DNA of 64,000 bases from Kribbella antiqua. Lineage in GTDB: Bacteria; Actinomycetota; Actinomycetes; Propionibacteriales; Kribbellaceae. The DNA is taken from assembly GCF_004345665.1 (NCBI RefSeq), contig NZ_SLWR01000002.1:186001-250000 (forward strand). Direction: 5' to 3'. A model generated the notes under the pieces. It was not told the origin of the DNA and made no database searches. It worked only from the letters and a program-made list of their open reading frames with translations. Numbering within the stretch: position 1 is the stretch's first letter; every line of letters begins with the position of its first letter. The position numbers were made by a program, and so were the translations under genes. This document shows, in pieces, positions 35,266 through 44,108 of the stretch.

Positions 35266-35967
35266 ATGAACGCATCGCAGGGCTTCAGCCCCGAGTTCCA
35301 GGCGTACGGCGCCTGGGTCGCCGCTGTCGCGATCCACCAGCAGGACCTGTTCAATGATGCGCTCGGCGACGGTCACCAGCACGCGAACCTCGACAGCCGC
35401 ACGCTGACTGGCGACCGCGGCGTCCTCAGCGGTGTCACCCTGCTCGGCAGCTTCTCGCACAGCGACCACACTTGGCTGTGGGCCTGGGCGAACCAGCACT
35501 TCGGGCCACACGACCCCGCCTCGGCACCGACGCTCGCGATCCGCGACTTCGGCGAACGGCACGGAATCACCGAGTTCACCACCGACTCCCCGGACCTGAG
35601 CGGCTTCCCGGAGCCGGCCCAGGCCGCCGCCACCCTGGCGATCACCGCCGGGACGGTCCTGCGCGGCCGCGGCATCTACTCGACCGCCATCAACGACGGC
35701 CAGGGCCACGTCTACCTGCAGGTCGCCGACGAACAGTTGCCGCTGGCCCCCTTCGACCCGATCGTCACGCCGCGCCTCTTGCTCACTGCCATCGGCGTCT
35801 TTCCCGCCGACCACCGCCAGGTCGTCCGCGGCTACTTCCAGCACTTCGGGATGCAGTACGCCGAAACCGCCGACGCCCTCCGCGGCACCGCCCCGGACGG
35901 CAGCACCGTCGTCATCACCCTCGACGACCACAACCGCCTGAGCAACGTCAGTATCGAACCGGCCTAG
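35266..35967 (+). CDS. DUF6882-like protein, unknown function
   Basis: 233 residues from ATG 35266. The sequence fits a soluble actinobacterial family recognised by the block [14 protein letters not shown] and a later [11 protein letters not shown]. The N-terminal half is Trp/His-rich, the second half has helix-strand alternation. No signal or catalytic motif is visible. Its TAG stop is the palindrome CTAG shared with the convergent SCO1664 gene. Confidence 0.75.
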   Translation: MNASQGFSPEFQAYGAWVAAVAIHQQDLFNDALGDGHQHANLDSRTLTGDRGVLSGVTLLGSFSHSDHTWLWAWANQHFGPHDPASAPTLAIRDFGERHGITEFTTDSPDLSGFPEPAQAAATLAITAGTVLRGRGIYSTAINDGQGHVYLQVADEQLPLAPFDPIVTPRLLLTAIGVFPADHRQVVRGYFQHFGMQYAETADALRGTAPDGSTVVITLDDHNRLSNVSIEPA

Positions 35968-36755
35968 AACGCGGGCCAGGGAATCGCCGGCCATTCGTCG
36001 CTCGGGAAGGGGTGAACCCCTGTCCGCAGCAGCGAAGCGCACCGCTCACGGGTCGCCGTCAGCTCGACAGCCGTGATCAGTTCACACAGCTGCGTCCCGA
36101 GCCCACCGGCCAGTTGATCGGCCAGTTTGCGTACGTCGTCCAGGATGTCGTCCGGGATCGGCTCACCAGCCCAACCCCACAACACGGTGCGCAGCTTGTC
36201 GTCGGCGTTGAAGGTGACGCCGTGGTCGACTCCGAAGACGCGTCCGTCGCCCGGGTTCAGTACGTGCCCGCCCTTGCGGTCGGCATTGTTGACCACGGCA
36301 TCGAATACGGCCATCCGCCGTAACGCCGCGTTGTCCGCATGCACCAGCGTGACCGGGTTGTGCCGACCGTCCAGCGCATCGAGTACGCCGACCCAACCGC
36401 GCGGCACCCGACCCTGCGGAACGATGTCGACCAGCTCGGTCTCCCCCGGCTCGAGCTCCACCTCGTCGATCCACAACTGCACCATGCCCTCGCCGAGCGG
36501 CCCGTCCCGCAGCAGCGTCGGCGGCACGATCGACCACCCGAGCGCCTCCGATACGACGTACGCCGCGTACTCGCGCTGGGCCAACGTGCCGTCGGGGAAG
36601 TCCCACAGCGGCCGCTCACCTTGGACCGGCTTGTAGACCACGGTCGCCGTCTCGCCGTCCAGGCTCACCGAACCCTGGAAGGTGCCGTTCGACGCGGCCA
36701 CCAGCCGGCCGTGCAGCGACAGCTCCCCCTGGGCCAGCAGGTCCAAGTCGATCAT
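35964..36755 (-). CDS. SCO1664-family protein (kinase-like fold)
   Basis: 263 residues. Family marks include [20 protein letters not shown] near 38-57, [22 protein letters not shown], and, in the second half, [16 protein letters not shown] and [22 protein letters not shown]. The N-N-A-D-R-K and V-D-H-G motifs resemble the catalytic and metal-binding loops of PI3/4-kinase-like enzymes, as noted for this family. The real substrate is unknown. It overlaps the DUF3090 gene by four bases (ATGA), and with the downstream genes forms a trio that co-occurs with mycothiol-making actinobacteria. Confidence 0.88.
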   Translation of the reverse strand: MIDLDLLAQGELSLHGRLVAASNGTFQGSVSLDGETATVVYKPVQGERPLWDFPDGTLAQREYAAYVVSEALGWSIVPPTLLRDGPLGEGMVQLWIDEVELEPGETELVDIVPQGRVPRGWVGVLDALDGRHNPVTLVHADNAALRRMAVFDAVVNNADRKGGHVLNPGDGRVFGVDHGVTFNADDKLRTVLWGWAGEPIPDDILDDVRKLADQLAGGLGTQLCELITAVELTATRERCASLLRTGVHPFPSDEWPAIPWPAF

Positions 36756-37327
36756 TCGGGCACGTGCCTGCGGTAACCGTTGGCGCGCGGGCAGATGTGG
36801 CCGTCGGGATCGATCGGCCGGCCGCAGAACGGGCAGCTCGGCCGGCCGGACGCCACCAGCGCGACCGCTCGGCGGGCGAAGGCGCGAGCCTGCTCCTCGC
36901 TGATCCGGACGATGAACACCTCGGCGTCCTCGGACTCCATCGCGGCCGTGACCGGGTCGGTCTCCTCCAGTTCGGCCTGCTCGCCCGTGACGACCGAGAA
37001 CACCTCGATCACCACCCGCTCGGCGTCGGCCTCCCAGGCCAGCGTCATGGTGCCGGCCCGGAACTCCTCCTCGATCGGCTGCTCCAGCGGGTCGGTGTCG
37101 TCCAGCCCCACCGGCGCGACGGGATCCCGGTCGAACCGCCGGGCCACCTCGTCCAGCATCACGTCCAGCCGCTCCGCGAGCGCCATCACCTGTTCCTTCT
37201 CACAGGCCACCGAGGTCAGCCGGGCACCAGCCCGGGCCTGCAGGAAGAACGTCCGGGCACCGGGCTCACCAACAGTGCCGGCGACGAACCGGTCCGGGTC
37301 GTCGTAGGAATGAACAACTCGCGCCAT
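36752..37327 (-). CDS. DUF3090 family protein
   Basis: 191 residues, beginning ARVVHSYDDPDRFVAGTVG, with a RTFFLQARAGARLTSVACEKEQV block and a C-terminal zinc-ribbon-like element CPFCGRPIDPDGHICPR. This is the DUF3090 family, found almost only in actinobacteria and genetically linked to SCO1664 and the MSMEG_4193 phosphatase. Function unknown. It overlaps the SCO1664 gene by four bases and follows the phosphatase gene by 13 bases. Confidence 0.92.
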   Translation of the reverse strand: MARVVHSYDDPDRFVAGTVGEPGARTFFLQARAGARLTSVACEKEQVMALAERLDVMLDEVARRFDRDPVAPVGLDDTDPLEQPIEEEFRAGTMTLAWEADAERVVIEVFSVVTGEQAELEETDPVTAAMESEDAEVFIVRISEEQARAFARRAVALVASGRPSCPFCGRPIDPDGHICPRANGYRRHVPE

Positions 37328-37340
37328 GTAACAGACCCTA

Positions 37341-38039
37341 TTACCGTCCGCCGACGACTGCGTCGGAAGACTGCTTCTTGGGCCGGCCCTTCTTGGCCGG
37401 CGGCTTCGGGACCAGTGAGGCGAGCTCGCTGCCGGAGTCGTTCAGCCGGACCAGGAACGGCCGGGTCGCGGTGTAGGTGATGATCGTGGTCGACGCCGTG
37501 TCCACCACGATCCGCTGGAACGTGTCCAGGTGCTGCGCCAGCGCATCCGCGACGATCGCCTTGATCACGTCCCCGTGCGACACCGCTACCCAGATCGCGC
37601 CGTCGCCATGGCTCTGCGCCAGTGCCGCGTCATGCGCCCGTACGGCGTCAACCGCCCGCTGCTGCATCGCCCGCATCGACTCGCCGTTCGGGAACGTCAC
37701 GGCCGACGGGTGCTGCTGGACCACTGCCCACAGCGGGTCCTTCGCCAGTGTCGAGATCTTCTGCCCGGTCCAGTCGCCGTACCCGCACTCGGTCAGTCGC
37801 CGATCCGTTGCCGGACGCAACCCGTCGTGGTGCTTTGCGATCAGCGCGGCGGTCTGCTTGCAACGCTCCAGCGGCGACGTGACGATCGCGGCGAGCGGCA
37901 GCCCGGCCAGCCGCTGTGCCACCGCCTCCGCCTGCTGTACGCCGGTCTCGTCCAGCTTCACCCCGGGCGTACGGCCGGCCAACGTACCGGACGTGTTCGC
38001 AGCGCTACGGCCGTGCCTGACCAGAATCACCGTGGGCAT
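37341..38039 (-). CDS. Histidine phosphatase superfamily protein, MSMEG_4193 type
   Basis: 232 residues from ATG 38039; GTG 38048 is an alternative. The phosphohistidine motif RHGRSAANTSGTLAGRTPG is near residues 8-26, with the second catalytic His in VAVSHGDVIKAIVADALAQ. A Lys-rich C terminus follows (KPPAKKGRPKKQSS). The family is a two-histidine-type phosphomutase/phosphatase of unknown substrate that co-occurs with DUF3090 and SCO1664 genes. First gene of the trio on this strand. Confidence 0.92.
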   Translation of the reverse strand: MPTVILVRHGRSAANTSGTLAGRTPGVKLDETGVQQAEAVAQRLAGLPLAAIVTSPLERCKQTAALIAKHHDGLRPATDRRLTECGYGDWTGQKISTLAKDPLWAVVQQHPSAVTFPNGESMRAMQQRAVDAVRAHDAALAQSHGDGAIWVAVSHGDVIKAIVADALAQHLDTFQRIVVDTASTTIITYTATRPFLVRLNDSGSELASLVPKPPAKKGRPKKQSSDAVVGGR

Positions 38040-38086
38040 GCAGTGCACGTTATCCGGTCAGGCAAACCCCGGTGCATGATGGTCAT

Positions 38087-39058
38087 GTGATCGTGGACTG
38101 CGGCGTGTACGCCGAGGGTGAGCGGCAGGATCTGCCCAGGGATCCGGAAACCGTTGCCCAGGCCATCGACGACGACGGCCGCTGCTTCGGCTGGGTCGGC
38201 CTGCACGAGCCGTCGGCCGCCGAGATGCGCCGCGTGCAGAAGCTGTTCGACCTGCACGAGCTCGCCGTCGAGGACGCCCTCAAGGCCCACCAGCGACCGA
38301 AGGTGGAGCGCTTCGGCAACGCCTTCGTCGTGGTCCTGCGCACCCTTTGGTACGTCGACGAGGGCGACGCCGTGGAAACCGGGCAGCTGAGCGTGTTCAT
38401 CGGCGACCGGTACGTCGTCACCGTCCGGCACGGCGAAGGCGGGGAACTGGCCACCGCACGCCAGCAACTGGAGGAACGCGCGTCGGTCCTCGGGCACGGG
38501 CCGGCCGCCGTACTGTGGGCGATCTGTGACTCGGTCGTGGACGGGTACGAGGACGTTGCCGAGCAGGTCGAGATCGACGTCGACGAGGTGGAGTCATCGG
38601 TGTTCTCGCCCGAACGCACCAGCGACGCGGAGCGGATCTACAAGCTCAAGCGCGAGGTGCTCGAGATGCGGCGCGCGGTCGGGCCACTGCGCGAACCGAT
38701 GGAGCAGTTCGCGCACGGCATGCCGGGGATCAACCCGAAGGCCGGGCCGTTCTTCCGCGACGTCGCCGACCACGTCAGCCGGGTGTCCGAGCAGACCGAG
38801 GCCCTCGACGTCCTGCTGAGCTCCGCCCTCGCCGCCCACCTGGCCCGGGTCTCGGTGCAGCAGAACGACGACATGCGGCGGATCTCGGCCTGGGTCGCCA
38901 TCGCCGCCGTACCGACGATGCTCGCCGGCATCTACGGCATGAACTTCGACAACATGCCCGAGCTCCGCTGGCACTACGGCTACTATGCCGTCCTGCTGCT
39001 GATGGCGACCGTCTGCTTCGTCATGTACCGCTTCTTCCGCAAGGTCGGCTGGCTCTAG
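38087..39058 (+). CDS. corA: CorA-family Mg2+/Co2+ transporter
   Basis: 323 residues from GTG 38087 (a GTG at 38072 adds five). A long cytoplasmic domain (about 1-255) with FGWVGLHEPSAAEMRRVQ and FDLHELAVEDALKAHQRPK, then two C-terminal membrane helices with the signature GMN motif (IYGMNFDNMPEL) between them. It forms a pentameric inner-membrane channel for divalent cations. Its stop TAG is in the CTAG shared with the convergent uppP gene. There is no clear Shine-Dalgarno, so the message may be leaderless. Confidence 0.94.
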   Translation: MIVDCGVYAEGERQDLPRDPETVAQAIDDDGRCFGWVGLHEPSAAEMRRVQKLFDLHELAVEDALKAHQRPKVERFGNAFVVVLRTLWYVDEGDAVETGQLSVFIGDRYVVTVRHGEGGELATARQQLEERASVLGHGPAAVLWAICDSVVDGYEDVAEQVEIDVDEVESSVFSPERTSDAERIYKLKREVLEMRRAVGPLREPMEQFAHGMPGINPKAGPFFRDVADHVSRVSEQTEALDVLLSSALAAHLARVSVQQNDDMRRISAWVAIAAVPTMLAGIYGMNFDNMPELRWHYGYYAVLLLMATVCFVMYRFFRKVGWL

Positions 39059-39882
39059 GTCGCCGTAATCGTGCTCGTCATCAGCAGAATCACCAGCACA
39101 ATGCCGAGCAGAACGCGATAGAAGGCGAACACCTCGATGGTGTGCTTGGCCACGAACCTCAGCAGCCACGCCACCGACGCGTAGGCGACGACGAAGCTCA
39201 CCACCGTCCCAACAATCAACTGGACAGCGCCGACATCACCGTTCAAGGCATCTTTCAGCTCGTAGACGCCTGCTCCAACCAGTGCCGGAATGCCGAGCAG
39301 GAAGGCGATCCGGGTCGCTGCCACCCGGTCGAGTCCCATCAGCAAGCCCGCCGAGATCGTCGCACCCGAGCGCGAAACACCGGGAATCAGTGCGAGGCAC
39401 TGCAGCAGGCCCATCACCAGCGCGTCCATCAGCGTGATCCGGGTCAGCGGCCGCGACTTACTGCTCAGCCGCTCTGCCGCGACCATCACGATCGACCAGC
39501 CGATCAGCGCCGCCGCCACCCACCACAGGCTGCGCAACGGACCGGAGATGAGGTCCCGAGCCAGGAACCCGACGATCACGATCGGCGTCGAGCCGACGAT
39601 CACGTACCAGCCCATCCGGTGATCCAGCTCACCGCGATGCTCGGGCTTGATCAGACCGCGCACCCAGGCGACCGCGATCCGCCGGATGTCCTTCCAGAAA
39701 TACAGGACCACCGCCGCGATGGCGCCGATCTGGATCACCGCGGTGTAGCCGGTGATGGACGGGTCGTCGATCCGCAGTCCGAGCATCTTCGACACGATCG
39801 TCAAGTGGCCGGTGCTCGAGACCGGCAGGAACTCGGTGAGCCCCTCGACGATGCCGAGGATGATGGAATCCCAAATCGTCAT
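39055..39882 (-). CDS. uppP: Undecaprenyl-diphosphatase
   Basis: 275 residues, with BacA/UppP signatures EGLTEFLPVSSTGH (13-26) and PGVSRSGAT (near 168-176) and about eight membrane helices. It removes a phosphate from undecaprenyl diphosphate to recycle the lipid carrier of cell-wall synthesis, and can confer bacitracin resistance. The start ATG overlaps the TGA of the upstream LLM gene by one base (TGATG). Stop codon shared with the convergent corA gene through CTAG. Confidence 0.96.
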   Translation of the reverse strand: MTIWDSIILGIVEGLTEFLPVSSTGHLTIVSKMLGLRIDDPSITGYTAVIQIGAIAAVVLYFWKDIRRIAVAWVRGLIKPEHRGELDHRMGWYVIVGSTPIVIVGFLARDLISGPLRSLWWVAAALIGWSIVMVAAERLSSKSRPLTRITLMDALVMGLLQCLALIPGVSRSGATISAGLLMGLDRVAATRIAFLLGIPALVGAGVYELKDALNGDVGAVQLIVGTVVSFVVAYASVAWLLRFVAKHTIEVFAFYRVLLGIVLVILLMTSTITAT

Positions 39883-40934
39883 CAGTGGCCGACCCCGGAG
39901 AGTTCGAGGGCTTCGGCGACCGTGCGCAGATCGGCGATCCGCTGGTCGACCGTCGGCGCGAACGGGGTCAGTGCGACCGTTGTCGCCCCGGCCTCGGCGT
40001 ACGCGGTGAGCTTCTCGGCCATCCGCTCCTTGCCACCGAGCAGCGAGATCGAGTCGATGAACCCCTGCGGTACGGCGGCCATCGCCTCGCGGTGCTTCTT
40101 GTCCAGGTACAGGTCCTGGATCTGCTTGGCCTCGTCGGCGTACCCCATCCGGACCGCGAGCGCGTTGTAGAAGTTCTTCTCCCGGCTGCCCATGCCGCCG
40201 ATGTAGAGGGCGGCGTACCCGCGGATCGGGTCGGCCGCGGCGTTCAGGTCGGCACCGGTCATCACCGGTACGGACGCGACGACGTCGAAGCCGTCGAGTC
40301 CCTCTTGACGGGTTTGGCGGCCCGTCGCGATGTGTTTCAACTGCTCTCCCAGATAGGCGGGGTCGTTGAGGATACCGAGCCAGCCGTCGGCGATCTCACC
40401 GGCCAGTTCGAGGTTCTTGGGCCCGACCGCGGCCAGGTAGACCGGCACGTGATCGCGGATCGGCCGGATGGACAGCTTGAGCGCCTTGCCCGGGCCGTCG
40501 GGCAGCGGCAGCGTGAAGTGCTCGCCCTCGAACGCGACCGTCTCGCGGCGCATCGCGGCGTTGACGATGGCGACGTACTCGCGGGTGCGCGCCAGCGGCT
40601 TGTCGAAGCGCACACCATGCCAGCCCTCGGACACCTGCGGCCCGGAGACGCCGAGGCCGAGGCGGAACCGGCCGTTCGACAGCTTGTCCAGCGTCGCCGC
40701 GGTCATCGCCGTCATGGCCGGGGTCCGGGCCGGGATCTGGAACACGGCCGAGCCGACGTCGATGGTGGACGTCTGGGCCGCGATCCAGGACAGCAGGGTG
40801 GCCGCGTCGGAGCCGTAGGCCTCCGCGGCCCAGGTGACCGAGAAACCGAGCCGCTCGGCCTCCTTCACCAGCCTCAGATGATCCAGATGGTCGTCGCCAC
40901 CGAAGACGAAGCCGATGTTGAGTCCGAGTCGCAT
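39882..40934 (-). CDS. LLM-class F420-dependent oxidoreductase
   Basis: 350 residues from ATG 40934. It starts MRLGLNIGFVFGGDDHLDHL with the family blocks LGFSVTWAAEAYGSDAATLL, GRFRLGLGVSGPQVSEGWHG and GPKNLELAGEIADGWLG, typical of F420-dependent luciferase-like enzymes with an F420 binding pocket formed by the GLGVSG loop. Substrate unknown. Translationally coupled to uppP, which is a recurrent arrangement in actinobacteria. Confidence 0.92.
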   Translation of the reverse strand: MRLGLNIGFVFGGDDHLDHLRLVKEAERLGFSVTWAAEAYGSDAATLLSWIAAQTSTIDVGSAVFQIPARTPAMTAMTAATLDKLSNGRFRLGLGVSGPQVSEGWHGVRFDKPLARTREYVAIVNAAMRRETVAFEGEHFTLPLPDGPGKALKLSIRPIRDHVPVYLAAVGPKNLELAGEIADGWLGILNDPAYLGEQLKHIATGRQTRQEGLDGFDVVASVPVMTGADLNAAADPIRGYAALYIGGMGSREKNFYNALAVRMGYADEAKQIQDLYLDKKHREAMAAVPQGFIDSISLLGGKERMAEKLTAYAEAGATTVALTPFAPTVDQRIADLRTVAEALELSGVGH

Positions 40935-40986
40935 GAATGGCGAGCCTATCGAGCCGTTGTCGGTGGCTCGCAATAGGCTCGGGTTC

Positions 40987-41928
40987 ATGCAGCAGCGCTA
41001 TCTCGGTCACAGTGGACTGGCGGTGAGCCGGCTCGGCCTCGGCACCATGTCCTGGGGGCGGGACACCGACGAGCACGAGGCGCGCGAGCAGCTCGCCGCG
41101 TTCGTCGCGGCAGGCGGGACCTTGATCGACACCGCGGCCGCGTACGGCGACGGCGACAGTGAGCGGCTGATCGGATCGCTGCTCGGCGACGTGGTGGAGC
41201 GGGACGACGTGGTGATCGCGACCAAGGCCGGGTTCAGCGTCCGGCGCGGTGAGCGGATCACCGACACCTCCCGCGGCGCTCTGCTCCGCGATCTCGAGGC
41301 CTCCCTGCGCCGGCTGAACGTCGATCACATCGACCTCTGGCAGCTGCACACCTGGTCGGACGACGTACCCCTGGAAGAGACGCTGTCAGCGCTCGATCAC
41401 GCAGTGAACTCCGGCAAGGTCCGGTACGTCGGGGTGTCCAACTACGCCGGGTGGAAGTCCGCCCGGGCTGTGACTTGGCAGCAGGCGTGGCCGGGCCGCG
41501 CCGTACCAGTGTCGAACCAGGTGGAGTACTCGCTGCTCGCCCGGGACGCCGAGGCGGATGCCATCCGTGCGGCCGGCGGGTTGGGGATCGGGATCCTGGC
41601 GTGGTCGCCGCTTGGGCGCGGTGTGTTGACTGGAAAGTACCGAACCGGGATCCCGGCGGACTCCCGGGCGGCGTCTCAGCATCTGTCCAGATTCGTCGAC
41701 CCCTATCTCGACGGCCGCGGTTCGGGCATCGTGGAAGCGGTCGCACGAGCCGCCGACGGGCTCGGCTGGACCCCGCTCGAGGTGGCGCTCACCTGGGTCA
41801 GGGACCGGCCGGGGGTGTCGGCGGCGATCGTCGGGGCCCGGACGGCGATGCAGCTGAAGTCGGTGCTGGGTGTGGAGGAACTCACGCTGCCGCCCGCGAT
41901 CGTGGCGGCGCTGGAGGATGTTTCGTGA
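40987..41928 (+). CDS. Aldo/keto reductase
   Basis: 313 residues from ATG 40987, 52 bases from the divergent LLM gene. An (alpha/beta)8 barrel with the catalytic set of the AKR superfamily: Asp in LIDTAAAYGDGDSERLIG, Tyr of that segment, Lys in VVIATKAGFSVRRG, and His in DLWQLHTWSDD. NADPH binding is indicated by ILAWSPLGRGVLTGK and SAAIVGARTAMQL. Reduces carbonyl compounds, identity unknown. Confidence 0.93.
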   Translation: MQQRYLGHSGLAVSRLGLGTMSWGRDTDEHEAREQLAAFVAAGGTLIDTAAAYGDGDSERLIGSLLGDVVERDDVVIATKAGFSVRRGERITDTSRGALLRDLEASLRRLNVDHIDLWQLHTWSDDVPLEETLSALDHAVNSGKVRYVGVSNYAGWKSARAVTWQQAWPGRAVPVSNQVEYSLLARDAEADAIRAAGGLGIGILAWSPLGRGVLTGKYRTGIPADSRAASQHLSRFVDPYLDGRGSGIVEAVARAADGLGWTPLEVALTWVRDRPGVSAAIVGARTAMQLKSVLGVEELTLPPAIVAALEDVS

Positions 41929-41947
41929 GGTAAGCAGGAGGTGCAGG

Positions 41948-42133
41948 TTGGCCGAATACGAGCTACAGCAGTTCGAGGTGTCCAGGACGGAGTCGCGCGG
42001 TGCCGTCCGCCGGTTGCTCACCGAGCACGCCGAGTACGGCGGCTGGGAACTGGCCCGGCTCCGCCGCTACCCCGATGGCACCCGCCGGGTCTGGCTCCGC
42101 CGCCGCATCATCCGGGTGATGCGGACCCTGTGA
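41948..42133 (+). CDS. DUF5703-family small protein
   Basis: 61 residues from TTG 41948, which has AGGAGG six bases upstream, and 19 bases after the aldo/keto reductase stop. The sequence AEYELQQFEVSRTESRG, LLTEHAEYGGWELARLR and YPDGTRRVWLRRRIIRV matches a tiny actinobacterial family of unknown function. The rare TTG start explains why it is easy to miss. The last 26 bases overlap the convergent LuxR gene. Confidence 0.85.
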   Translation: MAEYELQQFEVSRTESRGAVRRLLTEHAEYGGWELARLRRYPDGTRRVWLRRRIIRVMRTL

Positions 42134-43139
42134 GCAAGGCCGTGACCAGTTCGCGGCGGCTGCCGACGCCCACCTTGTCGAACGCCGCTCGCACGTGTTC
42201 CTGCACGGTGTGCGGGGACAGGCACAACCGCTCGACGATCTGCCGCGTCGAGTAGCCCTTCAGCAGCAGCTCGGTGACACGCTGCTGCGCCGGGGTCAGC
42301 CCATGGAGATCGAGCAGGAACGACCCAAGCTGCGCGGCCGACGCCGACTCGATCACGACTGCGACCTGCTGTGTGGTGGGAAGCATCGAGGCATGCAGCG
42401 CGAGCCAGTGACCTCTTGGCGTCCGCACCTTCAGGTGTGGCGCCTTCGGCAGCTCGTGGACACGCTTCAGCTGAGCCGCCGCGGCCATGACTGCAGCCGG
42501 TAGTTCTGTCCGGCGCTCTGGATCGAGCTCCGCCATCCAATGCTCTGCCTCCGCACTCACCGACACCACGGCGAGAGCGGCGTCCAGGATGATCACCCCT
42601 GGAGCGCCCTCTGGCTGTGACGATCCACCGAGCAGACTCCGTCGGAGACCTTCGGCGAGATGCGGGCCAATGCGTCGTACCAGCTGAATCTCCTGCTCCG
42701 TGAAGCCTGTGGAGGCGTCCTCGCGGTGGAGGCAGATGACGCCCCAGCAGCGGCCGTTCGACATCAGCGCGGCGCGGAGTTCGTCGCCGAGGCCGAGCGG
42801 CCGCATCACGTCGACATACCGGGCACTGCTCGGCCAGTCCCCCTTCGTGGCGTGGCCGAGCGAGTTCACCGGGTCGGGCTCGGCGGCGAGGGCGGCGAAC
42901 TTGTTCACGTCGTCCTGACCGAACTCGTTCGCGAGGAACAGCTCGGTGGACCGGCCGAGCGGCTCGTCCGCGCTCACCGAGGTGAACAGGATCGTGGCCG
43001 GATCGACCGTGGCGAAGAAGGCGGCGTCGATCGTCATCAGCTTCCTCAGCCGGACCAGCGTCTCGGACCGCAGCGCATCAGCGTCCAGCCCCGCGTAGCA
43101 CCGCTGGATCAGCACTTCCAGGCGATCCGCCGCCCCCAT
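42108..43139 (-). CDS. LuxR-family regulator with GAF-like N terminus
   Basis: 343 residues. The N-terminal half (about 10-170) looks like a GAF sensor fold (WGVICLHREDASTGFTEQEI). The C-terminal LuxR helix-turn-helix is clear: LTPAQQRVTELLLKGYSTRQIVERLCLSPHTVQEHVRAAFDK. It is likely a transcription factor responding to an unknown ligand. It follows the ester-cyclase-like gene by 10 bases, so those two may be co-transcribed. Confidence 0.9.
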   Translation of the reverse strand: MGAADRLEVLIQRCYAGLDADALRSETLVRLRKLMTIDAAFFATVDPATILFTSVSADEPLGRSTELFLANEFGQDDVNKFAALAAEPDPVNSLGHATKGDWPSSARYVDVMRPLGLGDELRAALMSNGRCWGVICLHREDASTGFTEQEIQLVRRIGPHLAEGLRRSLLGGSSQPEGAPGVIILDAALAVVSVSAEAEHWMAELDPERRTELPAAVMAAAAQLKRVHELPKAPHLKVRTPRGHWLALHASMLPTTQQVAVVIESASAAQLGSFLLDLHGLTPAQQRVTELLLKGYSTRQIVERLCLSPHTVQEHVRAAFDKVGVGSRRELVTALLTGSASPG

Positions 43140-43149
43140 GATCGTGATG

Positions 43150-43575
43150 CTACGGCCGATCCGGTACGACGCCCAGTTGGCGGAAGAAGCCGAGTTCGTC
43201 GAGGCGTCCCCAGCGTTCGACGACGCGGCCGTCGCGGAGCCGGAAGATGTTGATGCCGGCCAGGCTGACGGTCGTGCCGGTCGGCGGGACCCCCATCACG
43301 TCGCCTCGATGCGTACCGCTCGCGGTGAACCGCTCGACGACGATGTCGCCCTCGGCAACCAACTGGTGCAGCTCGCTGTGCCAGTCCGGGAACCCGGCGC
43401 GCAGATGGGCGCCGGCGGCCCGCATCCCATCGCGGTCGGGCGTGACCCCGAACGGCGGGTCGTGATTGATGAAGTCCTCGGCAAGGTAGGTGTCGACCGC
43501 GCCGAGGTCCCCTTTCGTGAACAGCCCGTCGATCAGGTCCCTGACCACGGCTTTGTTGCTCTCTGTCGCACTCAT
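43150..43575 (-). CDS. SnoaL-like ester cyclase-type protein
   Basis: 141 residues from ATG 43575. It carries the SnoaL family pattern: KAVVRDLIDGLFTKGDLGAVDTYLAEDFINHDPP, FPDWHSELHQLVAEGDIVVERF, and HRGDVMGVPPTGTTVSLAGINIFRLRDGRVVERWGRLDELGFFRQLG-type ending. These NTF2-fold proteins include polyketide cyclases and many of unknown role. It is divergent from a MarR gene, which may control it through the operator in between. Confidence 0.88.
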   Translation of the reverse strand: MSATESNKAVVRDLIDGLFTKGDLGAVDTYLAEDFINHDPPFGVTPDRDGMRAAGAHLRAGFPDWHSELHQLVAEGDIVVERFTASGTHRGDVMGVPPTGTTVSLAGINIFRLRDGRVVERWGRLDELGFFRQLGVVPDRP

Positions 43576-43639
43576 GCCACCGATGCTGCGAGCTTTTCGC
43601 GCTCTCGGGCACCCCAACTACTTGGGGTCTTTCACCCTG

Positions 43640-43664
43640 GAATATCTCTGAGACAGAGGTATTC
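43640..43664. promoter_or_regulatory. Candidate MarR operator
   Basis: GAATATCTCTG (43640-43650), 3 bases, CAGAGGTATTC (43654-43664): inverted repeat with 11-base arms and one mismatch, in the divergent promoter region and eight bases before the MarR start. MarR proteins often bind such palindromes over their own promoter. Confidence 0.6.
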
Positions 43665-43671
43665 TGAAGGA

Positions 43672-44106
43672 GTGGACACCACCGAAGGGCTGGCGGAGGA
43701 GTTGGTGGCCGCGATCGGGCTGGTGCGGCGGCATCTGCGCCGATCGGTCGGGCGGCCGTTCCAGCTGTCGGACTCGCAGGCAGAGCTGATCCGGACCGTG
43801 CGCCGCAATCCCGGCATCTCCGTCGCAGAGGCCGCGGCCGAGCTCGGCCTGGTCGCCAACACCGTGTCGACCCTGGTCGGGCAGCTCACCGAGCGCGGGC
43901 TCCTGGAGCGAACGCCAGACGAAGCGGACCGGCGCGTCGCCCGGCTCACCTTGACCGAGCCCGCCCGCGAGCAGGTCGAGGCCTGGCGGGACCGTCGTGG
44001 CGCACTCGTCACGCGGGCGCTCAATGACCTCGACCGCCCCGAACGTGACGCTTTGCGGGCGGCTTTGCCAGTTCTCGCGGCACTCGCCGACAACTTGAAG
44101 GAGTGA
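43672..44106 (+). CDS. MarR-family transcriptional regulator
   Basis: 144 residues from GTG 43672. The winged helix core is FQLSDSQAELIRTVRRNPG, then ISVAEAAAELGLVANTVSTLVGQL and the wing LLERTPDEADRRVARLTLT. It lies directly before a drug-type ABC exporter gene; its TGA stop is three bases from the ATPase start. It probably represses the exporter pair and itself until an effector binds. Confidence 0.93.
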   Translation: MDTTEGLAEELVAAIGLVRRHLRRSVGRPFQLSDSQAELIRTVRRNPGISVAEAAAELGLVANTVSTLVGQLTERGLLERTPDEADRRVARLTLTEPAREQVEAWRDRRGALVTRALNDLDRPERDALRAALPVLAALADNLKE

Positions 44107-44108
44107 GC

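Noticed and set aside
36127-36636. Rightward open frames across the SCO1664 and mshC genes
   Set aside because: They are mirror frames of strongly supported leftward genes, with no domain and unlikely composition.
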